Below, in pieces: positions 1-9,946 of a DNA stretch of 64,000 nucleotides; the first letter of the stretch is position 1; each line of letters begins with the position of its first letter. Both the position numbers and the translations under genes were made by a program. This stretch comes from Tritrichomonas musculus. Its lineage: Eukaryota > Parabasalia > Tritrichomonadida > Tritrichomonadidae. The stretch lies in NCBI GenBank assembly GCA_039105265.1, contig JAPFFF010000009.1, forward strand, positions 2,604,001-2,668,000. Reading direction: 5' to 3'. The notes under the pieces are model-generated. The model was not told where the DNA came from and made no database searches. It saw nothing but the letters and a program-made list of their open reading frames with translations.

Positions 1-1635
1 TTAACGCCCAGCAATCCTACTGAACCAGATAATTCAAAAAATATCGCAGGTACTGATATTGATGGTAATGTAGAATCTCTTAACGAATCAACTGAAGAAA
101 AAATAGAAGATGTTTCTGAAGTATCAAAGCCTAGTGGTCTTACTGATGAAGATATAGCATTAGGAATGAAGCCTCCTTTAAAAACTCTTCTTATTCTTTC
201 AATAGGTCCATTTGTTTCACAATTAACGCAAGCTCTTTTTGGTCTTATTGATACAATGTGGATTGAAAAAGCTTTAGGTGATAAAGGAGTCACAGAAGTT
301 TCTACATATTCAAACTTTGATACAATTGGAAGAGCATTCGGATTTTTCTTAAATGTTGCCGCAAGTACAAAAATATCTGCGCTTTTTGGTGCAGGATTGG
401 GAATGCAAGCTCCACAATTAATTTCTGATTTACTAAGAGTTGCATTTCTCTTTTCCCTTTTTGTCCCCGCAGTTTTAATTCCAATTTTGAAACCAGCAGC
501 ATATTGGTTTGGCGCAAATAAGGAAATTGTTGATGAAGGATTTGAATATATTTTGCCTGTTATTGCTTGTGCTTTTATTCCTATCATTTATTTAACATTC
601 TGCGGTACTCTTTTAGCCGAAGGAAGAACTCTTATCTTTGCATTACTTCAAACAATCACATTGATCCTCAATGTACTTCTCTTTGATCCACTTTTCCTCC
701 TTGTTTTCAAGTGGGGAATGCTTGGAAACGCTTTAGCTACAATTTTTGCAGAAGGAATTCCAATGGTTGTTATTACTACTCTCTATTACTGTGGAAAATT
801 CAGTGTTAAGCCCAAATTTGGTGATTTGTTTAAACGATTCAGCCCGCATGCAATACCTGCTCTCAAAGTAGGTTTTTCACAGTTGTTCTATCAACTCTCA
901 TTAGCTGTTCCTGGTATCGTTTTGCGTAAATTCTTAGGTCTTTCATCAACTGAGGAAACGTTTGTTGACATTGTTGCTGGTTTCAACGCTCAAATTAGAT
1001 TTTATCAGATTGTGCTTATGGTAACAGCAGCTGTTACAATGGGATTCCTTCCATGTGCCTCATATGCAGTTGGTGCTACTCGTTACAAGCGAGTTTTGGC
1101 GCTTTTGAAGCATGTTTGCTGGATCTCTTTTGGATGGTCAATAATTACAATGATTTTCACTGTTGGAATTCCAGCCCAAATTTCAAAGATGTTTTCATCA
1201 TCTCCAACCTATCTTGTCTATGCTACTCAATTTGTAAGAAACTCTAATGTTGTTGCCTTCCTTATTCCAGTTGCACTCATTATTCAAGCACTTTTACAAT
1301 CACTCCAACTTGGTACCCAAGCAACAATTATTAGTATTGGTACTCAATTGTTCCCATTGCCGGTCTTTTCGGCAGTTTTATACTTTACTGACAAGCATAA
1401 CCCAGGAAGATTGCTTTACGCTTACCCAATTCAACAAGCGCTTGGTGTTCTCATTTCTTTGCCTCTTGGAATTAAGCCTATGATTCATATAATTAAGAAC
1501 GCTAAAATTGAAAAAGAATATGTCGATACATCTGGAAGAATTGTCGTCGAACATGATCAAAATGCTTCTTCAGAAGCTATTACAGAACCCTTAAATCAAG
1601 AGTTGGAAGATATTAATAAGGTTACTGAAGTGTAA
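1..1635 (+). CDS. MATE family multidrug/toxin efflux transporter, 5' end outside window
   Basis: This is a polytopic membrane protein of the MATE (multi-antimicrobial extrusion) family, which exports organic cations and toxins using an ion gradient. The frame is open from base 1. The first in-window Met is codon 56 (base 166), but it lies directly before the first membrane helix and follows a hydrophilic Ser/Glu/Asp-rich leader, so the true start probably lies left of the window. From base 166 the protein has about twelve hydrophobic helices in two similar halves, opening with a family-like stretch (ILSIGPFVSQLTQALFGLID). The C-terminus is a charged cytosolic tail of about 40 residues. Trichomonads are known to carry many MATE paralogs. 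Substrate and ion coupling cannot be told. The family call is firm; the 5' end is missing. Confidence 0.9.
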   Translation, partial: LTPSNPTEPDNSKNIAGTDIDGNVESLNESTEEKIEDVSEVSKPSGLTDEDIALGMKPPLKTLLILSIGPFVSQLTQALFGLIDTMWIEKALGDKGVTEVSTYSNFDTIGRAFGFFLNVAASTKISALFGAGLGMQAPQLISDLLRVAFLFSLFVPAVLIPILKPAAYWFGANKEIVDEGFEYILPVIACAFIPIIYLTFCGTLLAEGRTLIFALLQTITLILNVLLFDPLFLLVFKWGMLGNALATIFAEGIPMVVITTLYYCGKFSVKPKFGDLFKRFSPHAIPALKVGFSQLFYQLSLAVPGIVLRKFLGLSSTEETFVDIVAGFNAQIRFYQIVLMVTAAVTMGFLPCASYAVGATRYKRVLALLKHVCWISFGWSIITMIFTVGIPAQISKMFSSSPTYLVYATQFVRNSNVVAFLIPVALIIQALLQSLQLGTQATIISIGTQLFPLPVFSAVLYFTDKHNPGRLLYAYPIQQALGVLISLPLGIKPMIHIIKNAKIEKEYVDTSGRIVVEHDQNASSEAITEPLNQELEDINKVTEV

Positions 1636-1799
1636 GAACAAAAAATTGAAAATTATTAATAAAATAGAAAAATGAATGTTTTTTCAAAAATTGAATTGTT
1701 TACTTTTTTTTTAATACAAAATTTTATTCAATTGGGTTAATTTTTTGAAAATTGAATAAACGTTTGTTCGATACGATAATCTTAATTATTTCTGGTTAA
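1636..1799. other. AT-rich 3' flank of the MATE gene
   Basis: This short AT-rich spacer follows the MATE stop codon. It contains TAAA runs of the kind trichomonads use as polyadenylation signals. No gene is seen before the Maverick fossil begins. Confidence 0.4.
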
Positions 1800-3611
1800 A
1801 TTGGCAAAACTCATTCTGCTCAGGGATACCAGACTGTACAAGCTCGTGTACGTTATCAGAAAAAACTAAAATTTCGGACATGAAGTTAAAAAGTAGAGGT
1901 AAAAGTGGAACTTTTTAATTGTTCCCCGAAATTTGAAGTAATACAAATGTTCTGACCATGAAAGAACCTTTTGATGATCGTGTTATGGCTAGTGCAGAAC
2001 AAAATGGGATATCCATATTTTATCAAAATACTGATAGATTGAAATGATCATTGATTGGCATAAACTTTTTCTCTTTGCGTATATCAATTGTCAGTTCATC
2101 ATAGATTTCAGTGATAAAGTTATAATTGCCCCAAATATATTTCATTAGCTCCTTTCTTGGATTACTTTTTGTTTCTGTTTTCATCGAATTTAATTATAAT
2201 CTGCTTTAGATAGAATGATAATGTAATTTGATCGTTGATTGCACAGGATTCTTTTCTTTTTTATATTTGAGTCTCAGATTAAATAAACCAAGAATAAACT
2301 CATAAATCTCCTTATTAAATTCCTCATCATAATAATAACCACGAATAATTTCGCATATGAGATCATAAAACTAGATTAAATCTGTCAAAACAACCTTGAT
2401 AAAATAAAAATTTTTAACTATGTCATTGTCAAATAATTTTGAACCCCTTATTATTTCTTTTAGACACTTGTCCAAATAAATAGGGCTTAGTTGATCTGCA
2501 TTCGATTTCTGTGATATTGATCTCAAAGAAAAAAGGATCATATTGCATCAATTGATCATGTCTAATATCAGGAGTCAAAACTTTTGGTTTCTCTTTAGCA
2601 ACATTATCCATTAAGCACATAGCAGAATGATAAAGGTTTACAGCATCAAAATCTTATATATTTCCCCCTATATATTGCATTTGATTTATCTATCATTGTT
2701 CTTCCATATTTTATAATATTGATAGATACATTTTTTTTCTTTTATTTTACTCTATTAAATTATCTTGGCATTTTCAATAATTCGTTTGCTTCCCTCTTTG
2801 CTTTGGTTCTCTTTTCTATACTGTTCATAGAACGAATCCGCCGTAGCATCCTTGTGCACATCTAAATTGAACATTGATCAACAATTCTTGAAAGCTGATC
2901 GAATAATCGAATATGAATTATGAAACCTTTTTTCTCTAGCTTGCAGTTTTCTGCATATTTGAGCATAATAACTTGAAGAGCTGTACCTGATCTTTCTGTT
3001 ATTTGTGATTTCAAACCACGTGTATTGATGAAAAAGCAACCATCATACTATAAATTATGGAAATGTGTCAGAGAATCATTGAATGGATAATTGAGAAGTT
3101 GACGATTAATGTTTTCACCTTCAAAGATTTTTTTGTGAATATTTTGGTCTTCTCAATAGTTTGTACAATTTAAATATGGACGATGAGGATATGCAGTAGT
3201 GTCTGTTTCAAAATCTGAATAATAAATCCTAGACTAATCTTTCTCTTTCTTTTTGTCTTCATTTGAGTCTATTATTTTTGAACAAAGCTCTTCATTATAT
3301 TCTATATCTATATAATGATTTAGGCCATCATAATCGGTTGTATATAATATATATTACTCGCAGTTTCTGAGCTCTTTGAACATATTGCTAAATATCATCA
3401 TAGGAAAAGTGCCATCTTCCGAACTATAAATCTTTTTGTCTTTGATGCCTTTTATCATAAAACGATCTTTATTTCCTTTGAACTTTTCATCTATCTCTTT
3501 TGCATGCTTAAGATAATATATGATGTATTTGATAAGTTTATAAATCATATAATGCTCTTTATAAAGCAAAAGCTCCACAGATCTATCATAACCTTTCTTT
3601 CTGGTGCCCAT
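1800..3611 (-). mobile_element. Maverick/Polinton fossil: broken protein-primed DNA polymerase B segment
   Basis: This minus-strand stretch is a remnant of the family B, protein-primed DNA polymerase of a Maverick (Polinton) element. Two short open pieces remain (3354-3611 and 2429-2620). Around them the minus strand still shows an exonuclease-type DFETDTT stretch near 3200-3220 and a polymerase active-site-type DFDAV stretch near 2640-2655, in the order expected for the family. It is broken, with on the order of ten or more interruptions. No integrase, capsid, protease or ATPase part and no terminal inverted repeats are seen, so only one gene's worth of the element survives here. The number of breaks suggests an old insertion. 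Mavericks are known to be very abundant in trichomonad genomes. Ends are approximate. Confidence 0.72.
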
Positions 3612-3968
3612 GCTGATCTGCCTCTGATGTTTAATTGCTAATACTTATTCAATCTTTGATTTTGTTAAGTAAATTTTTTCTTTCAAAAAGTTTAGAGCAG
3701 AAAAAGTAGTGTAAATATAGTCGATTTCCTATGAAAATATAAATAATCCAAAGAAGCGCGTTCAAATATCTCCATTGGAGTCTCCATTTTGGAGATTCTT
3801 CACAAATATTGAATGTTAATTGAATCTATTCAAAATCTATTTTTCTAGATATTTATGTTCTTTTGTAAATATCAAACATTCCTATGATTATCATAATCAT
3901 AATATTCGATTAATAAAAAATAAAAGAATCAGAATTTACGAAAAAACAATATATATTTTATTAATTAA
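3612..3968. other. Intergenic spacer with small palindromes
   Basis: No gene is seen. The stretch contains a small inverted repeat, ATCTCCA/TGGAGAT near 3770-3800, and a near-perfect palindrome ATGATTAT-ATAATCAT near 3892. Both are short enough to be chance in such AT-rich DNA. The right edge is the 3' flank of the minus-strand PUS10 gene. Confidence 0.4.
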
Positions 3969-5156
3969 TTAATCAGATACTAAAACAACATCAAGTTGAA
4001 GCAGTTGGCATTCAACGGGATTTTCAGGATCGAGAATGTCACCAAGAGAAGGCTTCGTTCTCCCGAAATCTGAGTTCACAAATTCTTTGATATATGTTCC
4101 TTTGCTTGTTTTAAGATTTAAAATGAAAAACCTTGGACAAATTTGCTTATAACTCATTGATATCACTGTTTTCTGTCTCGTTGCAAGAATTCTTCTGTGA
4201 GCAACTCTGCTTGGCGTTCTTTGATTTATAATTAAATTATCGACTTTATCTAAATTGGCCAAATTTTCTTCAGAAACATTTCTTGAACAAGATACAATGC
4301 AACGATAGCATTTTTCGTGTCTTGGAGATATATCTGGATGCGTACATGTAATTCTTAAATTTGATGCGCTAACATTATTATCACATTGAATTTGTCCATC
4401 TTTAGGTAAGAAACAACTGAAAGATTGTGCAAATTCTTCGTTTGATTGCGGAGGATTTGGGTAATTTTCATTTGGTAATGGATTCAAAAAAGTAATACTA
4501 AATGGACGTCCAGTTCCAATCATTCTTACGTCCATATCTTCACGTCCAGCACTTAAAAATTTCCTTTCAGTACATCTTATATCAGTTGCTATTGCTCCAA
4601 TTAATTCTTTTTCAACAGATGAAATAGCATGTTGCCCACGCATAAAAGGAGTATTAGAAACACGTCTTGATCGTTTATAGTATCTTCCAATTACATAAAG
4701 AGGAGGCCATTTAAGCTCCATCTGAATATCAGATGCACTATTAATTTTAATGTAAAGGGTAGGACCTTCATTGATTCGTTTGAATGATATTTGTATCTGT
4801 CCTTTTAAATAATTTTTTAATGTACATGATGTTTGGCATCTATATTTACGAATAAGCTTGTCATCGTTTTTAATAAGATTGGTAAGGACTTCAATTTGAA
4901 TATCATGGAAATTATATCGACCAATTGTATTTTTAACTTGATCTTTTATATCATCAAGATGGCTTATAATGCCATGACATGCAAAACAGTCGTTTTTATG
5001 CTTGTTATAAAGACGATATTTTTCCATTTGAACTCTACCAATACTTAAAATACGCGCAATACATTGGTTGCACGCACCACGATCATAAAGATTCATCACC
5101 TCTTCTGGAACTTCAACAGAAGTTTGAGTGCTGGGAGTTGAAATAAGTCCCCCCAT
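3969..5156 (-). CDS. PUS10: tRNA pseudouridine synthase Pus10
   Basis: Pus10 isomerises uridine to pseudouridine in the T-loop (positions 54/55) of tRNA in archaea and many eukaryotes. The N-terminus has the Pus10 zinc-binding cysteines (C29/C32 and C57/C60). It is followed by an accessory RNA-binding region and the C-terminal catalytic fold. The signature GREDMDVR (residues 204-211) carries the catalytic aspartate and is followed by GTGRPF. The C-terminal GTYIKEFVNSDFGRTKPSLG is diagnostic of the family. At 395 residues it is closer to archaeal Pus10 than to the roughly 530-residue human protein, so the eukaryotic N-terminal extension is short. The start is the first ATG; no good Inr motif is visible before it. 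The gene is complete. Confidence 0.93.
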   Translation of the reverse strand: MGGLISTPSTQTSVEVPEEVMNLYDRGACNQCIARILSIGRVQMEKYRLYNKHKNDCFACHGIISHLDDIKDQVKNTIGRYNFHDIQIEVLTNLIKNDDKLIRKYRCQTSCTLKNYLKGQIQISFKRINEGPTLYIKINSASDIQMELKWPPLYVIGRYYKRSRRVSNTPFMRGQHAISSVEKELIGAIATDIRCTERKFLSAGREDMDVRMIGTGRPFSITFLNPLPNENYPNPPQSNEEFAQSFSCFLPKDGQIQCDNNVSASNLRITCTHPDISPRHEKCYRCIVSCSRNVSEENLANLDKVDNLIINQRTPSRVAHRRILATRQKTVISMSYKQICPRFFILNLKTSKGTYIKEFVNSDFGRTKPSLGDILDPENPVECQLLQLDVVLVSD

Positions 5157-5566
5157 TTCTAGATTCTATTCTATTCAAGAATATTCAATATAATTCAAAA
5201 CTTGATCGTTATGCGATTTTTTGAATGAAGAAAAAAAACAAGAATATGATTTATAAATGTGCATATTATAATAATAAATAAAATTATATTGATGCACATA
5301 TTTGATTGAATAGATTCACTGAAAAATATTCTCTCAAGTTATTGCATTTGATTTTGTCAATGTTCAATGGCGAAAAATAAAAGAAAGTAATTACTTATAA
5401 ACGATAAATGATACATTAAGCAATAGTGAAATTAGTATCATTTATTAAGGAATAAAGGAGAACAACAAACTTTATTAAAAAAAAAAAATAAAAAGAATTG
5501 ATCACATAAGTTTTCAATGTGTATTCAAAAATTTTTATTTTCATATAAAAACATACGTTTAATATT
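5157..5566. other. Divergent promoter region between PUS10 and the NEK kinase
   Basis: This is an AT-rich spacer of about 420 bases between two genes transcribed away from each other, so it should hold both promoters. No further gene or repeat is seen. Confidence 0.45.
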
Positions 5567-5573
5567 TCATTCT
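5567..5573 (+). promoter_or_regulatory. Inr-like element of the NEK kinase gene
   Basis: TCATTCT matches the trichomonad initiator TCA(+1)Py(T/A). Its A lies 10 bases before the ATG at 5579, the short leader length known for trichomonad mRNAs. Confidence 0.6.
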
Positions 5574-5578
5574 TGATC

Positions 5579-6529
5579 ATGCAAGATTACGACCTTCTTG
5601 AAAGAATCGGCCATGGCAGTTTTGGTAAAGTTTGGAAAGCCAAAAGAAAGGTTGATGGCAAAATTGTTGCAATAAAGGAAATTGATTACTCACGAATGCA
5701 ATCAAAAGAAAAGCAAATGCTTGTCAATGAAGTTAATATACTTAGGAAATTACAAAATGTTCACATAGTTCGTTATCTTAATCGTATTGTTAACAAAGAA
5801 AAGAAAATAATATATATTGTCATGGAATTTTGTCCAGGAGGTGATTTACAAAGCCTTATTCGAGAAACCAGAGCTTGCCGAAGCTATATTAGAGAAGATC
5901 AAATTTGGTTAAGTTTAACCGAACTTTCTCTTGCTTTGAAAGATTGCCATTGTGGAAAAGAAAAAATTTTGCACAGAGATATTAAACCTGGCAACATTTT
6001 TATTGATGGAGAAGGACACGTTAAACTTGGAGATTTTGGCCTTGCAAGAAGTCTTACAAATGATTTGGCGAGTACATACCTTGGAACACCATACTATATG
6101 TCTCCTGAAATTAATGCTGGGAAAAAATATGACGAAAAAAGTGATATTTGGGCTCTTGGCTGCGTGATTTATGAAATGGCTGCCTTAATGCCACCATTTT
6201 ATGGTAACGATAAAGACGTTCTTAAAAACAATATACAAACTTCAACAATACAGAGGTTTTCGTCAAGATATAGTGATTCTCTTTGGAGAATTGTATGCTG
6301 GATGCTAGAAAAAGATCCAGCAAAACGTCCAACAGTTCTCGAAATTTTGGAATATCGTAAAGTTGCACTTACATTGAAGATGAACCGTGTTCATCACGAT
6401 CTTAGTGTTATTCGTGAAAAAACAAAAGATTTACATATTCGGATGGAGAAGCTTCGAGAAAGAGAGCGAATTATTTTTGAATCCAAATCAGGATATAGAA
6501 GAGCTATTGAAAACATGGAAGACATTTGA
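5579..6529 (+). CDS. NEK2-like NIMA-related serine/threonine kinase
   Basis: This is a protein kinase of the NIMA-related (NEK) family, which acts in mitosis, at centrosomes/basal bodies and in flagella. The 316-residue product has a glycine-rich loop (GHGSFG, 11-16), the ATP-anchoring lysine K33, an HRDIKPGN catalytic loop (132-139), DFG at 152-154 and the NEK-typical GTPYYMSPE activation segment. The kinase domain fills about 265 residues. A charged, probably coiled-coil tail rich in Arg/Glu follows (about 265-316), much shorter than the tail of human NEK2. The ATG at 5579 was chosen over an in-frame TTG six bases upstream because it is the first ATG after the Inr. All catalytic residues are present, so an active kinase is expected. 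Confidence 0.92.
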   Translation: MQDYDLLERIGHGSFGKVWKAKRKVDGKIVAIKEIDYSRMQSKEKQMLVNEVNILRKLQNVHIVRYLNRIVNKEKKIIYIVMEFCPGGDLQSLIRETRACRSYIREDQIWLSLTELSLALKDCHCGKEKILHRDIKPGNIFIDGEGHVKLGDFGLARSLTNDLASTYLGTPYYMSPEINAGKKYDEKSDIWALGCVIYEMAALMPPFYGNDKDVLKNNIQTSTIQRFSSRYSDSLWRIVCWMLEKDPAKRPTVLEILEYRKVALTLKMNRVHHDLSVIREKTKDLHIRMEKLRERERIIFESKSGYRRAIENMEDI

Positions 6530-7137
6530 AAACAGAAAAGAATTCTTAAATGTGATTCTGAAATGAAATTTTAGCTATTTTGTTACATTTATAAAATAAT
6601 AATAATAATAAATATTATCCAAAGCAAGTAATGGGGATTTACTTCTTTTCCTTTACATTATGCTTCAATATTCATATATGAAAAACATCAAAATTTTAAT
6701 AAATTTTTCTGATTTTCTGACTTTCTTTCATTTTCCTTTCAAAAATTTACAGTAAATTAGAATTGCTGACATAAATTGTCACAATTCATACAGGGTGTTT
6801 TATTACCATTGTTATCAATAAGGAAGCATATGATAATTATTTTGATTTTATACTGAATGCTTCTTAATCAAATAATACAATTGACATGTTGTAGATAATT
6901 TTCAGAAAAAGTCAGAAACTTTTTCAATATTTATTTCATTTTAATACCTATCAATCTATTAAAACTAATTCAATTCTTTCAAATCATTAACTCTCTGACA
7001 TTTATCATAAATATTGTGAAATTAAAACAATTAATATTTTTTTAGATAAAATTGTTTTATCGTCAAAAGTATTTAAAATAATCTATAATCAAAAACGATA
7101 AGACACTTTTGGTCAAAATTGAATGAAAATCTTTTTA
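6530..7137. other. Intergenic AT-rich DNA
   Basis: There is no gene here. It follows the NEK stop codon and ends at the mariner-type miniature element. I see only AT-rich low-complexity sequence. Confidence 0.4.
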
Positions 7138-7328
7138 CAGTAATTTGAAATTTCTTGGACCGATTCAATTTGTCTTGGACCAACTGAATATTTTGTATGA
7201 GGTTAATGAAATTTAAAATAAATTCTTTGAAAATTTTTATTTGTTTTTAAATTATTTTCAATGAGCTAATTCAAAATTTTCAGTCGGTCCAAGACATTTT
7301 GAATGGTCCAAGATATTTTTGCCTACTG
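7138..7328. mobile_element. Tc1/mariner-type MITE, 191 bp, with long TIRs and TA target duplication
   Basis: This is a short non-autonomous DNA transposon copy. Both ends read TA-CAGTA inward (TA at 7136-7137 and 7329-7330), which is the TA target duplication and CAGT start typical of Tc1/mariner elements. The terminal inverted repeats run about 59 bases with scattered mismatches. Each arm contains two copies of TCTTGGACC about 21 bases apart, which resemble paired transposase-binding sites. The short centre has no coding capacity. It sits in the spacer between two kinase genes and does not interrupt either. Movement would need a transposase supplied from elsewhere. Confidence 0.85.
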
Positions 7329-7330
7329 TA

Positions 7331-8184
7331 ATTTTTTGATGAAAAATGACAGTTCATCCATTTAAAAATGTTAATAATATAATTTATTACTAATATATTA
7401 GCATGAATAAATGATTTATATATATCAAATTTATTTTTTTAAAGAGATAAATATAGATAATAAAACTGTTTTTTCTAACAAATTTCCCTCAGAATTTTCT
7501 TCATTCACCTCTCATTTTTAACCTAATGTCAAATTTTCACTTTTTCCAATTTTAAAAAAAGAGCAATAAATTAAAAGAACTATATCTCTCATCTATTAAT
7601 CACCCGAAGATATTTTATTTGATACTCCTTGAAAATTGGTTTGGCGATCATATTTTGTGAGATATAATTTTTTAATGAAAATATAAATAACCAATCCTCA
7701 CAATTTTCTTAAATACCTTTCAATTATTAACAAAAGTTGGAAAATTTTCTAATAAATGTTTTTATCTTTTTTTAATGAAATTTATAATTATTTTAATTAA
7801 TTATATTTATTATATACGATATATTTTTATTAAGTTTCTATTACCATTTTTAAATGAATATAATTGATATAAATCCTCAGATATAACCACAAAAACTTGA
7901 GAAACAAATACGTTTTTTAAATTTCACAATCCCATGAAAAATCTGAAATTTTTCAATATTTAATTGTGTAGATAATTTACATAATTGAATACATAGAAAG
8001 ATTTTGTCACCTATTTCTCTTCATAAATCAATTATTTAATTGATTTATTTCATTTTTTAATTTTTTTTCAAGGTAATAAATTGAATATATATTTTTTCAA
8101 AGAGAAATTCAAACTACTAATTCTTAAGGTAATAATTTAACCTTAACGATCTCAATATATTTAATATAATTTTTAACTTTCGAA
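7331..8184. other. Intergenic AT-rich DNA upstream of the CAMK-like kinase
   Basis: No gene is seen. A small palindrome, TTAAGG...CCTTAA, lies near 8124-8147, about 40 bases before the kinase start. No convincing TCA-Py-W initiator was found just before the ATG. Confidence 0.4.
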
Positions 8185-9759
8185 ATGTCGGGCGCTCTTT
8201 CTGCCCTTTTTCCGAATTTCACAGACTTTGCGGAAATTGGACAAGGCGGCACATCAACAGTTCTAACAGCGGTTCACGAACATCTTGGAATTAAAATTGC
8301 AATCAAAACGATTAACAAATTTGATTTATCGTGTAATGAAACCAACCAGCGAAATTTTGATTATGAGCTTTCAATTCTACGTCGTCTAGATTTTCCTTTT
8401 ATTTCACATTTTTATGGACTTGTTGAATCTGACGAATCTTATTCGATTGTCATGGAATATGTTAATAATGGAACCTTGCTAGATTTTCTTAACAAAAAAG
8501 GGAAATTGGAAGAATCCGAAGCTCTTTTAATATTTGCACAACTTGCTTCATGTATTGATTATCTTCATAACGTTCTTCATATTGTACACAGAGACATTAA
8601 AATTGAAAATATATTACTTGATAAGTTTTATAACGCCCGACTTATTGACTTTGGAATGTCACAGATTTTTGAAGAGAAAGATCCAAACTTCCATACATTA
8701 TGCGGCTCTTTTCCTTATGTCGCTCCAGAAATTTTTAAAAAACAGCCATATTCAAAACCAGTCGATATTTGGAGTCTTGGTGTAGTATTATACTCGATGA
8801 CAGTTGGCCGAATGCCTTTTGCTTCAAAATCAGTTGCTCATTTAGTTAAAAAAATAGTTAACCAAGAACCGAAATTTCCATCGGATTTATCAGAAGATTT
8901 GTTAGATCTATTAAAAAGGATGCTTACAAAAGATCCTGAATATCGAATTACAATTGAAGAAGTTTTAGATCATAATTGGATTACTCAAAGCACCAAATGC
9001 GCCAAATATGTTGACAGAAATTTACTTTGTTCTCAGAGATTCAGTGTTATTCCTACAATTAAAAACGGTCTTGATCCTAGTGTCACTAACGAATTGAAAA
9101 AACTCTCACTTGACCCTTTAAACTCAACTAAAGAAGGGACTGAAGAGTTTTTATTATATAGAGCTCTGCGAAAAGAACGAATCATTACAGAATTAATAAA
9201 TTTACAAGATAGTACATCACTTTTTACACCATTAAACCCAAGTCATATTCATGGATATTGCGGGATTGTTCAAAAACCTATTATATCTACCAAACATTAC
9301 ATTTCAAATATCGTTTCTCCTATTCCAGTAAGCACATCATTAAATAATAAAAATTCAAATTTTATTTTGGCAACTAATCCTAACGGTTTAAATCAAAGCA
9401 TGAATCCTGGTTACCTATCAAATATTCCTATTAGTACAGATTTGGAAAATAGTGATCATTCAAGTAAAGAAAATACTACTGAGATTGATCATTTTGCACA
9501 AAGTTCACCTGACGTTTTTAATTTTTTTGGAAACAGTCCTCCACCATTAAATCTTGCAGCCACCGCAAAATCAACAACAAACGCAACTCTAACAGTGAAA
9601 AAGAACTTGAATTGCGCAGCAATGCCAAGACCAATTAAAGAAACAATATCGCTTAACAGACGTAGAATGATTTCTATTACAGGGAAGGCAACGCTTGTCT
9701 GCCCTTATAGAAAATCTACCGAACCTTTAAATTATAATTTTGTTAATAATAAATGTTAA
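8185..9759 (+). CDS. CAMK-like serine/threonine kinase (SNF1/MARK-type catalytic domain)
   Basis: This 524-residue protein kinase has its catalytic domain at about residues 13-268. Visible features are an atypical glycine loop (GQGGTS, 19-24), the ATP lysine K41, HRDIKIEN (135-142), DFG (155-157) followed by MSQ, CGSFPYVAPE (173-182) and VDIWSLGVVLY. The CGSxxYxAPE form of the activation segment is typical of CAMK-like (AMPK/MARK/KIN) kinases. The C-terminal half, from about 300 to 524, is Asn/Ser-rich and probably disordered. No UBA or KA1 domain was recognised. The start is the ATG immediately before the kinase domain. Activity is expected. Substrates cannot be told from sequence. Confidence 0.88.
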   Translation: MSGALSALFPNFTDFAEIGQGGTSTVLTAVHEHLGIKIAIKTINKFDLSCNETNQRNFDYELSILRRLDFPFISHFYGLVESDESYSIVMEYVNNGTLLDFLNKKGKLEESEALLIFAQLASCIDYLHNVLHIVHRDIKIENILLDKFYNARLIDFGMSQIFEEKDPNFHTLCGSFPYVAPEIFKKQPYSKPVDIWSLGVVLYSMTVGRMPFASKSVAHLVKKIVNQEPKFPSDLSEDLLDLLKRMLTKDPEYRITIEEVLDHNWITQSTKCAKYVDRNLLCSQRFSVIPTIKNGLDPSVTNELKKLSLDPLNSTKEGTEEFLLYRALRKERIITELINLQDSTSLFTPLNPSHIHGYCGIVQKPIISTKHYISNIVSPIPVSTSLNNKNSNFILATNPNGLNQSMNPGYLSNIPISTDLENSDHSSKENTTEIDHFAQSSPDVFNFFGNSPPPLNLAATAKSTTNATLTVKKNLNCAAMPRPIKETISLNRRRMISITGKATLVCPYRKSTEPLNYNFVNNKC

Positions 9760-9946
9760 TTTTATGAATAATTTTACATTTTTAGAATTTTAAAATATTA
9801 ACGATTTGAATAACAGATTTTAGATGTGAATCACATTTTTTTTTTTTAAATCACATCTATAGATTGTAAATAATAACAAAAATATATTATATTGTGCTTA
9901 TTTTTCATTTTTTTTGATAAATTTCCATAGGATTGAAGTACATTCC

